A program made the position numbers and the translations under genes. Below are positions 33,657-44,965 of a stretch of 64,000 nt of DNA, one piece after another; positions within the stretch are counted from its first letter, which is position 1, and each line of letters opens with the position of its first letter. Location: contig BQKZ01000696.1 of assembly GCA_036244855.1 (NCBI GenBank), positions 1 through 64,000 on the forward strand, read 5' to 3'. The notes under the pieces are model-generated. The model saw nothing but the letters and a program-made list of their open reading frames with translations, did no database searches and had not been told where the DNA came from. This DNA comes from Temnopleurus reevesii (Eukaryota; Echinodermata; Echinoidea; Temnopleuroida; Temnopleuridae).

Positions 33657-36142
33657 AAAACATCTGTGTTATTTCAAAAGATCAATAAGCTTGGAGATCC
33701 TGTCTGGCATCAGAGGTGTGCCTTGTTTGCCAGCTGGTAATGTATATGGAGTGGAGTCTTTTGTACCAGCAGGCCAATTTTTGGATTATGTTACATGTTA
33801 TTTAAAACTAGCAAACATTTGCATTTAATAATCTCTTTTAAATAAATTACATTAATATGGAGGATTATGATATCGTAGAAAGTGCGGAATACACCGGTTT
33901 CTCTTTCATTTTACCCTTGTTCGTCTTTATTTATATTGCAATCTTGGATGGACTATGAAATTTTATGGTCATTTTATGTCCTAAAATGTTTTTGTTGAAT
34001 CAATTTTCATCTGACAGTGATCAGATGGTTCCAAAAGTATGATAGGTTAGGTCAATGAAGTTACCAGTTGCAGTGATAATACAAGAAATTCTTCAGAGGT
34101 GTACTTTGTTTTGCCAGCTGTTTTCGTTACATACAGCTTAATTCCTTCATGTCAAAACATTGTTATACAATGGAAACTCGATATAAAGAGATCTAATAAA
34201 AAGAGGTAAAAAATCTGGTCCCAGCCCTCAACAACATATTGTTATTTGACTCTGCTATAACAAGGTATTTTTTTATGGTTCGGTTATACTTAGTTTCTAG
34301 TGTATGAGGAACGAAGGAGAATACAAAGAGATGGGACCAGGAAAAATACACTGTTAGAAGGTTCCAATGTTAAATGATTTTTTTTTTTGCAGATATCTGT
34401 GATATTTCGAAAATGATTTATACACATACATGTATTGAAGGTTCTATCTGAACACGTTGCCTGTGAAACATATTTTTCTGAATGGCAGCATTAGACATGC
34501 TCTCCTCATCCCCCCCCCCCCAAAAAAAAAAAAGAATCCTACTCCACACATTATGTTGTATTGCATTTCCCTGTAAACAATCATATGACATTTTTAAGGA
34601 ACTTGATGCCTCTCATCCAGGAGGTCTGCATTTTATGTCATTATTCACGGCAACGATTAAGATTGTTAAAATAGGGCAACAACCTGCATATGATTTATAC
34701 AGCGGAAAGTTGGTACAGTATACAGAGGTCCTTGTGACCAGAGAAATTACCTCTTTATATTGAAACCTTGTTATATCAGTGCTCTTTATAATGAGGATGG
34801 ACTGTATAAAGAGATTTGAGAAAACAATATTCCTGATATAGAGAGGTACATGGGTCCCATCTTTCAATTGTAGCTGAACTTCCATATAACAATGTGAGTT
34901 TCCTGGTCTGATTCCAGAGCCCCGTTTCATAAAGCTGTTCAGAGCGTATGCACAATTAAACTTATGATGATTGATTTCAAGTTTGTAAATAAGGCTCTAC
35001 TGTATAGAAAATGGGTTGAGTGTGTTGTCATATCCTGTTGTGTTTAAAGTGTAATGTACATAAATTTGTATCAAATAAACCCACTGTTTTTATATGAAAA
35101 TATTGTGAGATTCTGTGTTCTTGGTATGTTGAGATGTTGATTAAAAAATGATGGGGCTGATTTCCTTAGATTATGAATCTGCTTGGACCTTGTGACACAT
35201 TACACCACTACCTGAAATATTAGCAGCAACTTGTCACAGATCAAACTCAAAATGCCTCAGTACTCATGTTCATAGATTTTTATTGAAACCATAACTCTAC
35301 AATTAATTTGCCTTCTCGAAACTAATACCACATAACATATACTGAACTCAATTTTAGGGTGTGGATATAACCTGCAACATTTCCTTTAAAATAGGAGTGA
35401 TCGATCTCATGTAAAATTTATTCAAAGATAGCAGTCGTAGATATTCTAGTAAATCTGCCTACTTTTAAGGTTTTGTTAACATATATTAATTTCCAAGACC
35501 ATTCAACAGGTTAAAGTTCATTATAAATTGTTTGATCCTCCATGATTTGATTACAACTTGCTGTATGTGACGTGTAGCATGCCTAAAAAAACAGCTACTC
35601 AAACTGAGAGATTCCCACCTCCCATAGGCAAATGATATAACTGAGGGACCCCAAAGCCAAAACCAATACATTCACATTAAAAATATAAGCATGAGATTCA
35701 TGTATGTGTGAGGTAGTTCTGTATTCCTTACTTTCTATATCCTTTCACTACATATGGCTAAAAAATATTGTTTGGAAGTCGAAGATCGACCGTACCGCTG
35801 AAAATGGCCTTACCAGAACTTGGAAAGTAATTTTCAGACATTGTAAGGCTTTTTACTCCATTTCTACATGAAATCTGTTCCAAGAAAAAAAAATATAACA
35901 AAACCAATTTTTCAAAAATTATTCTTGGGCATCCACAGGCGCATACTATAGGGAAAACATATTACTAGGCTTTCTGAACAACGCGAAGCCAAAATTCAAC
36001 CGGCCATAAATTTTCTTACCCTAACATATCGGGATTCTTTATTGTCTCTTTTTGTAAGTTAGATTATTTCAATGAATTGATAGAGCTATTGTCTAGCGAT
36101 CTTGTGTTGTACATTGCTCCACAACGCAAGATCTCCACACAA

Positions 36143-36275
36143 CGGGGGTGTTTCATCAAGATTTCTCGCAGCGACAAGGAGTCATTTTCCGACAGTTCCC
36201 ATAGCAACGGTCAGCGATGGTGCCTTTCAGCGTTGACTAATTGTCTCTGCGACAAATCTTGATGAAACACCCCCT
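36143..36275. mobile_element. Palindromic MITE, GGGGGTGTTTCATC ends
   Basis: Inverted ends GGGGGTGTTTCATCAAGAT and ATCTTGATGAAACACCCCC bound an element of about 130 bp, downstream of the coiled-coil gene. Confidence 0.85.
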
Positions 36276-36674
36276 GGTCTGGAATTAATGAAAACGGTGG
36301 ATTCTTTGTTTTGCAGTCAAAATTTTGCACACAAACATGAATATTACATCCTGCATTGTCCAGAATCAACTTGCAAAATCTTCGTAATGACTCCAGAACT
36401 CAATACCATGATGCATCGCAACTGTCTCGTTGCATAAAATTTTTGTGTCATCGATAAACACAAGAAAACAATAAGTGTGGTATAAATAAAACACTTGAAT
36501 TGTTCAACTGTATGGTCTCCATAATAAAGGAGATATTCTGAATAGACAATACGGTCCATAGATTTTGATACCTCTTTTTGACAGAAATATGCAAAATCAT
36601 ATTAATTTTGTCTGGAACCTAGTTCTATTTGTACCAAAGAAAGACTTTTTTGGTCATGAATTTAAAGTCCTTTT

Positions 36675-39600
36675 TCAAATACACATCTGATTATCCATGA
36701 TTGGCCAGACAACTTCCAAGATGAAATCGTCAGCAGATATACCTTTCTCCAGGTACCCCTGACCTTTTGCCTGTAACCCATCCAGGTATATGTCGGATGT
36801 GATGGCATAGAGAGAGGTGGATGGACACTCTACAGATGGCCTGTGTAAAACAAAGAAAGAAGTAAACCAAGTTTAATATGACAAAATTAATCTGGTCATA
36901 TGGAATGAACTTTTGAGAAGAGAACTTTTCACATCTGATTCAGGACGCTCTTTCAAATCGATTAAATGAAAAAGGGAAAACTTCACTTCCCAGTAGCGTC
37001 GTAGTTCTTATTCAAGATGGATAAGAATTACAACACTGCACATTTATGCATCAGCTGTGATGTTCTCCCTCCTTTCACTAGTTGACCTTAAGAAGATTAT
37101 TTCCTCTTTATATAAAAAATATCTTACTGGGAGGGTGTTTCGTGAAGCTTGTAGCAGAGACAGTTAAGTCAGCACTGACTAATCTCATAAAATCATTTTG
37201 GTGAATAGCACTATCTCTGACTGTTGCTACATTAACTGTCAGAGATTGAGTGCTTGTCTCTGTAAAAAGCTTCATGAAACATCGCCACAATGTCTAACAT
37301 ACCAAGATTTAATTGTAATTCTATAGCAGACACAGAAAGCTTTTGAGACAAAATGCAACATTCAAGGCCGCCAACCCAAAATTGTATTCATTGTCTATTT
37401 CATTTAGATGTGGGGTACCAAACTCACAAGATGTCAGTACTTATTAAATATGTAAAAATACCAGCATGCATCCATCTGTCACCCTAGAATCTTTTTGTTT
37501 TTCAACTCCTTTCAATAGAAATCAAGATGAATATGGCACACAATCTGGCATGTGTATTACAGTGGACCAAGAGAATTTGTTCTCATAAATGACACTTGTG
37601 AATTGGCTATTGCAATGCATTATGGTATGATGATGTTGCACATTCATAGATTTCTACCATCTCAGCATGCTGAAGATGAAAAAGACGATAGAAAAAGTAA
37701 GCAATACAGTTTTTGGTTTGTGTGTCTTTGCAACAAATTTCAAGGAACGTTCTTTAATAGTGGTATAACAATCATTCTAATATTGCTGATAGTAATAAAC
37801 TACCTGATTTCTTCTATAATAAGATAAAGACAGTAGCCTCTGTGTCTAGTCGAAAAGGACAATCTTGGTATAAGATCAGGGCATTCCTTAGTTCCTTTCC
37901 GGACAATTGAGAGCCTGATGTTATAGAAACATTCTTCATCAACAGAGCATTCTGTATGAAAAAAAAGAGATTTCAAAGTAATTAAATTATAATTGCATAC
38001 ATTTTGCACATATTCACCAACATATCAGAACGTGAAATTGTAAGTCAAACCATGTTTAAGCTGCTCGAAGAGATAACTCTTAACCCGTTGCATTGTGTAA
38101 CCCTTGAATGCTAGTTTTTTGTGGAGTATTGTGAGCTGAACTTCTAGACTAAATTAGACAGAAGCAAGCCAGTGTGTGTGATTGGAGTCAACAAATGTGA
38201 GTAAAGAGTTAAGCAGGACTGGTGACCCTTTCTCACATTTAATGATGCCCCCTATGTCCCCAGATAGCACCTGAGAAGGGGTCACCAGTCGTGTATAGAC
38301 CTTTGGGTCAATTTGAGAACAGCTTCATGAAACACAACCATGGAAACTGATCAATAGGACTATATAGTCAAACCTGCCATACTGACCACTTGTCTACAAT
38401 GACAGCCTGTCTTCAGTGGCCACCTAAATTGGTTCCCTCAAAAAGTTTGTGCAAAGAATACATAGAGGTCATGGCAACTATACATGTAGACAGGTTTGAC
38501 TGTATCTCAAAATGATTGACAGCATGCGCATTGAACGTTCCTGCCCAAAGAATTGTTTCTATATCAGAGTATCTTACAACAAGCAAAAATAAATTATATC
38601 ATTTACCTGGTTGATTACTCCTGCTTTGCACATATTTCTTCATTTGATGATACCATGTGCATAGCATACTTGATGGGTCAACATCTTTACCAATATCCTC
38701 GACCTCTATGAGACCTGAAGAGACAAGGTTAAAGCCACAGATGAGACAGATGATTGAAAGTAACAGATAGAGAGAGAAAAAGGAAGTGACTATGTTCCCT
38801 TGTTCATTGAAACTCCTGTTTCTCTGACAAAATAGACCCCATGAGCTCTAAAAAAGCACCCATAAAATATATTATGGGAGCTATTTTCAGGAGAAAATTG
38901 TAAAGAGAACCCTTGTAATGGCCTCCCCTCACAGCCAAATTCCCACATTTTTCCCTGACTTGAGGGATTTTAAAAATCAAATTCCCTGACCTTTCCTTGA
39001 CTGGAAAAAGCAGAACTTATTTTCCATCTTAAAAGTAGGAACCCTATAAATACACATTCTAGATGGGACATAAGTGGAATAGTATTTTATGCACGAGGGC
39101 CCAGATCTTCTTTGGATTCTTGCTGTAGCGGTGATCTTGTTATGGCAGGGTGGTAGAACAATAAGGAGCTAGCTGGAACCAGATTTTTACCTCTGTATAT
39201 TAGGAATTTTGTTATATCAGATTTCTTTATACCTACTTTTCACTCCTTTGACTGTACATAAGTTATAATATAAGTAAATATAAGTAAATATACATTGTAC
39301 GATAAGTTACCATTTTTGTCATCTTACTGTTCTTTGTAGGGGCCCCGTCAACAAGCTTCTTTGGGGTCCCAAACCCATCATTCTAATTTTCCTTGCTCTT
39401 TCAAATGTACTTTTATTGTGTTTGATTTGGTTTGAATAAATATACTATATTATATCCCTTACACTAAGATCGTTGCATTGACAGTGTACAGGCAAGAAAA
39501 ATGAATAGATTTGCTAATAAAGCCGTTTGCCATTGAATAGTACGAATAGTAATTTTTTTCCCTAGGGAAAAAAGTTACTATCATTGCGCGCATTCGTATT

Positions 39601-42600
39601 CGGCTAAAACAGACGTGCCCGTGCGCGAGAGAGACACTGCTTCCCAGCTACACGGCACGGGACACTTCTGGCGGGCTTCGTTCGCATGATGTGCTCAACG
39701 AGAAGACGAGCCAGAGACTAGAAAAACAATTTATCAGATTATCAAATTATCGTTAAGACAAGGTAAGATTATTTAATCTGCTGCAATAGACTACTTTATT
39801 GTTAATGTTGTTGTTGTAAGAAGGGATATAAAAGTAATATACAATGACTTGATTCTCGGTACTGGCTAAACTATTCGCACTCGTGAGCATCAGATAGTAT
39901 CTGATATGCTCATTCGTGCAAATAGTTTTAACCAGAACCTCGAGAGTCATTGTATATTTCTATACTATACTATACTGTGGCATTTGTAAACAGGTTGCTG
40001 AAAGTACTGAAAGTAATACATACATGTAGCACTTCTGGCTTTGGATTTGCATTCAGTGCAAATTCAAGGATTCATGAGAAGTGCAAATACGGTAATACTC
40101 ATTTTCATGGTCTACTGCACTGTTTTGGATCACATTGAGTTCCCCAGGAGTCATAATAATGATAATGAAACACTTTTATACAGCGCATAACACAATCATG
40201 CGAAAGTCCCTAAGCGCTTAAAAAACATAGATTAGAAAGAGAGAAAGAAATCAGAGGAACTGGGATTATCAGTAGATTAGTTGTTTTTAAAAAGATATGT
40301 TTTCAAGTTTCTTCTGAATTTTTCATTTGGTGTAATATTTGTGAGGTAGTTTAGGAGGCTCTTCCATAAGATAGATGTGGCATGTGAGAATGATCTCTCA
40401 CCATATGAGTGTAATCTATGATATACCATAATAAGTGTTGGACCCATGTTACAGTGGTGACTCAGTATAACGAGGAGCTTGGGACTATCAAAACTACTTT
40501 GTTATAGTAGTAATCTAATAATGGCAGGGTTAAAAAACTATCAGTCATAAGGGCCCGTATTCCGATAACGAGGTTTAACTTAACCTGGGACTAAGCCATT
40601 GTTATTTAGACCCGGGCTATTGAAAAGTTAAACCAAGAGTCTAAATGACAGTGACTTAGACCTGGGTTAAAGCCCAAGTATAGTTTTGGTAAAGATTAAA
40701 AAATGTGAATTTTGAGGATATTTACCATGACATGTAATTTGTATACACATTTTAAGACCATAGCATATTTTTCTACGAGCTTATTCTTTTGAAAATTTGA
40801 ATTTGACCGTTAAATCGTATTTAGCGCCCTCTCTTGGTTATAACAATTTTTTGCTTCCTATCGGGCATATACAAAGTTATTTCCAAGATTTTATTAAAGC
40901 ATGATGAAAAGGAATACACAAAGAATAAATTCTGAAATTTTCATCCAATTCCGTGCATGAAAAGTTGTCCTTTATCAAGAAAGAAAATATTGAATTAGCG
41001 TCAGGGGACACAACGCTGAAATATTTTGCACATTTTAGGTTATAACTTTTCCAAAACTTGTTCCTTTTTCGCACAATCTTTTGTTCAGCATGTCCATGAT
41101 ATCATGTTTCATTTTATATAGATTTGAAGACAACATTTGGCAATAAAAATATTCGCTTTTACCAAAACTGTACATGGGCTTTAAGTTAAACCTCGCTATC
41201 GGAATACGGGCTAAAGAGTTTGAACTAGATTACTACCTCTTTAATATCAAAAGTTTTGTATATCATATCTCTTCATACCGAGTCTCCAATGTATATCATT
41301 CATTAAAGGGGCTTTTAGGGGCAAGATGATAGAAAACAATGGTAAAACTTCTTTGAAAATAATCTATACATAGGTTGGAATTCACAAAGGTGGTTTATTT
41401 TAATAGATGGTTTAAGCCTGGCCAGGTACAAAACCCTGGCTTCGGGTTGATTGATTAATTGATTAATTGAATGTTTATTGGACCAATTTTATGTGTATGC
41501 ACTTAATCAAGAGCATCAACACTTACATTTTCCCATGCAAAGGTTTTGTACCAGGTTTAGGCCATACTGTACTAAATCACTTTTGTGAAATCCAACCAAA
41601 GGGGTTTGCTGAGCAATTTACCTTGGAGTAGAATGCTGCAATCTTTCTCTTCCCTCAGAGCTTTAGCTAACGTCAGTTGTTCCTGTAGCTCTAAAATCAG
41701 AAGCTCCTTATGATAGCAGCTATCAACGAGTCCAAGGACATCATCAAACCTGGAAAGATAACAGACACGTTAGCCTAACATTATATTCTTTGCCAATATG
41801 CATAATCATTTACCAATTTTGCCCAAACACATCACCAAAACTGGAGTGTGAAATATAATAATGATCTTAGGCATATGAAACCTAAAATCACATTCTTTGC
41901 CTTACAAGGATACTGGTAATCATTTGAAATATTTATATATATTGGATTGCCCAAACACATCACCAAACCTGAAAGAAATTTAATAATGGTAACAATGATT
42001 ATGATTACAGTAATATTATTCATTAACAGGCATGTCAACCTAACATCATATTCATTGGCTATTACGTTGGTATAAGAGGTGCAGACTATACGGACATCTA
42101 GACATGTAAATCATATGCCAATTTCGCCAACACACATCATCAAGCTTGAAAAAATTATATAATGATAATCATCACATACATGGCAACCTGAAATAAAATT
42201 CTTTGGCTATTGTATTTGTATTTGGATTAAAAAAAAAACAGAACATAGATGTCAGTAATCAGGTATAGGATTACTGAAGTATGAACATTTTCAAGATTTC
42301 TCCAATTTGGCTGTAGCTGATCAATCTACCTGTACTTTCAGATAATACAAACTTCCAAACAATATAAAAAGTAAAATTTTGTAAATATAAAGTTTTACTA
42401 AAAATATTTTTAAAAAATGAGATTTTGACAAATAAATTGAGGGGTCCTAAGTGGAAAAAAGAAGTTTTTCAAGATGCAGGTATGTATAAATGATCAATAT
42501 CCTTCCAATTTCAAAACAAAATAAAATTCCCTCCAAAGGATCTATTGAAAATCGTCAATTTATTGTTTGGGCAAAAATGTGATAGTTTGATATTTTGACC

Positions 42601-44628
42601 ACAACTTTGACAGGTCCGAGGTTGCTACCCTAAACTGACTAACTAAAAAAAACCCTAAACATTACTTCCCTACAAAGGATCCATTGAAAATAATTGTCAA
42701 TATATATTATGGGCCAGAATATGAAAATGTGCTATTTTCTCATAAGATCTGGAAAGACAACTTTTTGCTATTTTTACGCGATGCTGAAACGTTCTTGGTA
42801 AGAAATGTGCAATCTAATATTTCTTACATTTTCTTTGTTTGTACATAAGGTAGTTTATTTCTTGCTTTGTTGATGATCTTATGTCTTTCTTCAATATCAG
42901 CTTCATGCTCTTTCTTTAGGAGCAGCAGTGCTTCTTTCTGCGCCTGGAGTTGATATTCCTTCTGTCTTACCTGTGGATAAATCAAACATGACAACAAAAA
43001 TAAGTAATCAAAGGACCTATGAAAAGCTTAGAAATATAAAATAATCTGGTTAAAAGTTGTATTTTTACATGTGGTAGCTATTATAGGAATCGATTCATGA
43101 TTCCAATGAAAAAAGATTGTTAGAAAATGAAGAATTTTCCCTGTCAAACCAATGAGTTCCTTGGGCAGTTAGTTTATCTTGAAGAAAAGAACTTACATAC
43201 AGGAATTTGTGACATGAATTACGTCATAACGTTTGGGGAATCATTAGTTTCAGAAAATCAAATTAACCCATTGACGACTGAATTCTGTAATACCCATATT
43301 GTAATACGTGGTTAAGTGGTTAAGGCCAACTACGGGAAATACTATTGGGGTTCTAATTGCTTACTTAAATTACCTACTTCGCTTAACATACACTACAAAA
43401 GACTAGGCCTACATAAACTAACACTACATCGTTGCACTACATATCAGTCATCACGCATATAGGTATCATTCATACTTACATATGCATGATGTCGGCTGAG
43501 GTCCCCGGGCAGTGACGGTGGTAGGCACGACGTCCTTGCTCGTTGGGGTCCAGTTCAGCTCTTCTGTCCCATCGGCTCCTCCGGCAAGGCCGCACCGTGA
43601 ACCACTCAAGCGTGCGTCCGTCCACGCACGCACATCACAGAGAACACAATGGCATACATCGCATAACAGACATTAACATAATCCCACAATTACTACATTC
43701 CTNNNNNNNNNNNNNNNNNNNNNNNNNNNNNNNNNNNNNNNNNNNNNNNNNNNNNNNNNNNNNNNNNNNNNNNNNNNNNNNNNNNNNNNNNNNNNNNNNN
43801 NNNNNNNNNNNNNNNNNNNNNNNNNNNNNNNNNNNNNNNNNNNNNNNNNNNNNNNNNNNNNNNNNNNNNNNNNNNNNNNNNNNNNNNNNNNNNNNNNNNN
43901 NNNNNNNNNNNNNNNNNNNNNNNNNNNNNNNNNNNNNNNNNNNNNNNNNNNNNNNNNNNNNNNNNNNNNNNNNNNNNNNNNNNNNNNNNNGGGGGGGGGG
44001 GGGGAGACCAACCCCTGCAATTAACCTGCTTTCATCGAGTGAAATAAGATGAATGAACTCTGATCTGAAAATTTGAGCAAAATCGGTCAACCCGTTCAAA
44101 ATTTTCAGAGTCACACTCACCGAGATATGACGATCCCTGCGATAAGCAACATTGACAGAATGAGTAAATGTCATGTCAGACAACTTTTCATTCACTCAGT
44201 TAGTCCGTAAGTTACTCAGTCATAGTGTCACAATTTTTTCTTCTTTTTTTCGCAAAAGTAAACAAACTGTTGGTTTTCTGCTTGATAAGTTGAGGATATA
44301 TATTGTTTAGCATGTATTTTGAGAGGATTCGTGTGCATGCCGATCCATGTTGAAACCCTGACTGTAAATTCTACTTTGATCCATTTTATAAAACTTCTGT
44401 GTACAAAGTGAATGATGCACCTAGTTTCTACAATAAATATTCCATTCCAAGACATTTAACACAGTGCCCCACATATTTCATTCAATGTGTGTTGGAATTG
44501 GCTTTTATTTTTCAGTTTGGACATTTGAAAAAGAAAACTCGCGTTAAAGAATTACCAATGATGTAAACTAACCTGTATATACTCACCGTTTCCAGTTCTT
44601 GCAAAGCGAATTCTTTACTCCGCTGCAT
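36675..44628 (-). CDS. Unrecognised coiled-coil protein, 244 residues, 6 exons
   Basis: The exons on the minus strand join in phase: 44628-44587, 42970-42828, 41749-41622, 38714-38607, 37951-37804, 36840-36675 (735 nt including TGA). All junctions are GT-AG. The first 60 residues (MQRSKEFALQELET, then KEYQLQAQKEALLLLKKEHE) and residues 80-105 (KELLILELQEQLTLAKALRE) are strongly helical with heptad leucines, so coiled coils. The C-terminal 140 residues are a more globular, Cys-containing region (YHQMKKYV, LDGLQAKGQGYLEKG). I do not recognise the family. No signal peptide or membrane segment is seen. The start is uncertain: an acceptor (TTGCAG at 44646) stands 17 nt before the ATG and the frame is open between them, so the 44628 exon may be internal with a first exon in the GC-rich promoter region. 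It is divergent from the gene at 44966. Confidence 0.75.
37129..37287. mobile_element. Palindromic MITE in the coiled-coil gene's last intron
   Basis: The inverted ends GGGTGTTTCGTGAAGCTT and AAGCTTCATGAAACATC, with mirrored CTGACAGTTAATG-like blocks, place it with the GGGTGTTTCAT group. Confidence 0.75.
38355..38505. mobile_element. Short inverted-repeat element, AGTCAAACCTG family
   Basis: Ends AGTCAAACCTGCCATACTGA and AGACAGGTTTGACTGTA, with the internal phrases TGGCCACC and GGTTCC. Related copies are at about 56868-57035 and 57403-57556 in PARP introns. Confidence 0.7.
39540..39960. repeat. Two short palindromes in a coiled-coil gene intron
   Basis: A palindrome centred on TTTTTTTCCCTAGGGAAAAAA (39550-39590) extends into ATAGTAAC/GTTACTAT arms. 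A second spans about 39840-39955 with ends TATACAATGACTT / GAGTCATTGTATA. Both look like small MITEs or remnants. Confidence 0.6.
40155..40440. repeat. Dispersed retroelement-like repeat, copy 2
   Basis: It begins ACTTTTATACAGCGCATAAC and includes TAAGCGCTTAAAA, GGCTCTTCCATAAG and AATGATCTCTC. It is related to 9262-9690 and 62195-62470. Confidence 0.55.
40454..41292. mobile_element. Three-level nest of MITEs
   Basis: The outer element has ends ACAGTGGTGACTCAGTATA / ATACCGAGTCTCCAATGTA (40454-41292). Inside it is a palindrome with ends GCCCGTATTCCGATAACGAG / CTCGCTATCGGAATACGGGC (about 40553-41213). Inside that is the TTAA element 40671-41180. Each inner element splits the text of the one around it, so the order of insertion is readable. 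Confidence 0.85.
40671..41180. mobile_element. TTAA-flanked MITE, subfamily B, innermost of the nest
   Basis: A 510-bp sister of 14402-14890, with ends AGCCCAAGTATAGTTTTGG / CCAAAACTGTACATGGGCT and TTAA at 40667-40670 and 41181-41184. The shared interior GAGAGGGCGCTAAATA-type block appears here on the opposite strand. Confidence 0.9.
43703..43990. other. Assembly gap (288 N)
   Basis: N run in intron 1 of the coiled-coil gene, followed by a G homopolymer and then a truncated TTAA-type element. Confidence 1.
43991..44430. mobile_element. Partial TTAA-type MITE, subfamily A
   Basis: After the gap, GGGAGACCAACCCCTGCAAT and TTTGAGCAAAATCGGTCAAC match the element at 6754-7360. TGTACAAAGTGAATGATG near 44400 matches its middle. 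The left end is lost in the gap and the right half is decayed. Confidence 0.7.
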
Positions 44629-44647
44629 TTTGTCTAAAATAGTGTCT

Positions 44648-44965
44648 GCAAGGAAATGAGTTTTGCTCCCGCATCTCACCACTGCACTGAATCACCTGCG
44701 CTGGGTACGGTACTCAGTCGGTCAGCAACCGGGCTCAGCAGCCGACCCCGGCCTCGGCCGCGACCCCGTCCGATCTGGCCAAGTGGTCTGATCGTCTTCC
44801 GCTGGCTGCATCCGCTCAACACGCATGTACGGTACCGTACTATTTTGTGTGTCGTCTGCTGTCAGCACACCGACTTACGCTCGACGTCAAGAATGCTTCT
44901 GTCTGTTCTGAATTAAAGGTTTTCTAAACAATTTTCTACCAGGTTATCAAGTGAAACTTATAAAT
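44648..44965. promoter_or_regulatory. GC-rich divergent promoter region
   Basis: About 320 bp between two divergent genes is much richer in G, C and CpG than the surroundings (CGGCCTCGGCCGCGACCCCG near 44750) and holds the palindrome GTACGGTACCGTAC. This suggests a bidirectional, unmethylated promoter. A possible minus-strand donor (GAGC|GTAAGT, about 44880) could end a non-coding first exon of the coiled-coil gene. Confidence 0.6.

Larger units (their letters stand above)
31263..36674. other. RTF1 3' flank / intergenic, rich in MITEs
   Basis: No further exon is seen. From left to right it holds: degenerate copies of the RTF1 last exon (to 31787), MITEs at 32081-32232, 32279-32410, 32525-32757 (inverted ends ATATGGAGTTT / AAACTCCCATAT), 32750-32905, 33057-33656, 34166-34304, 34700-34808 and 36143-36275. 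A possible polyadenylation signal AATAAA at 35074-35079 could end a long RTF1 3' UTR, but nearer signals cannot be excluded. Confidence 0.6.
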
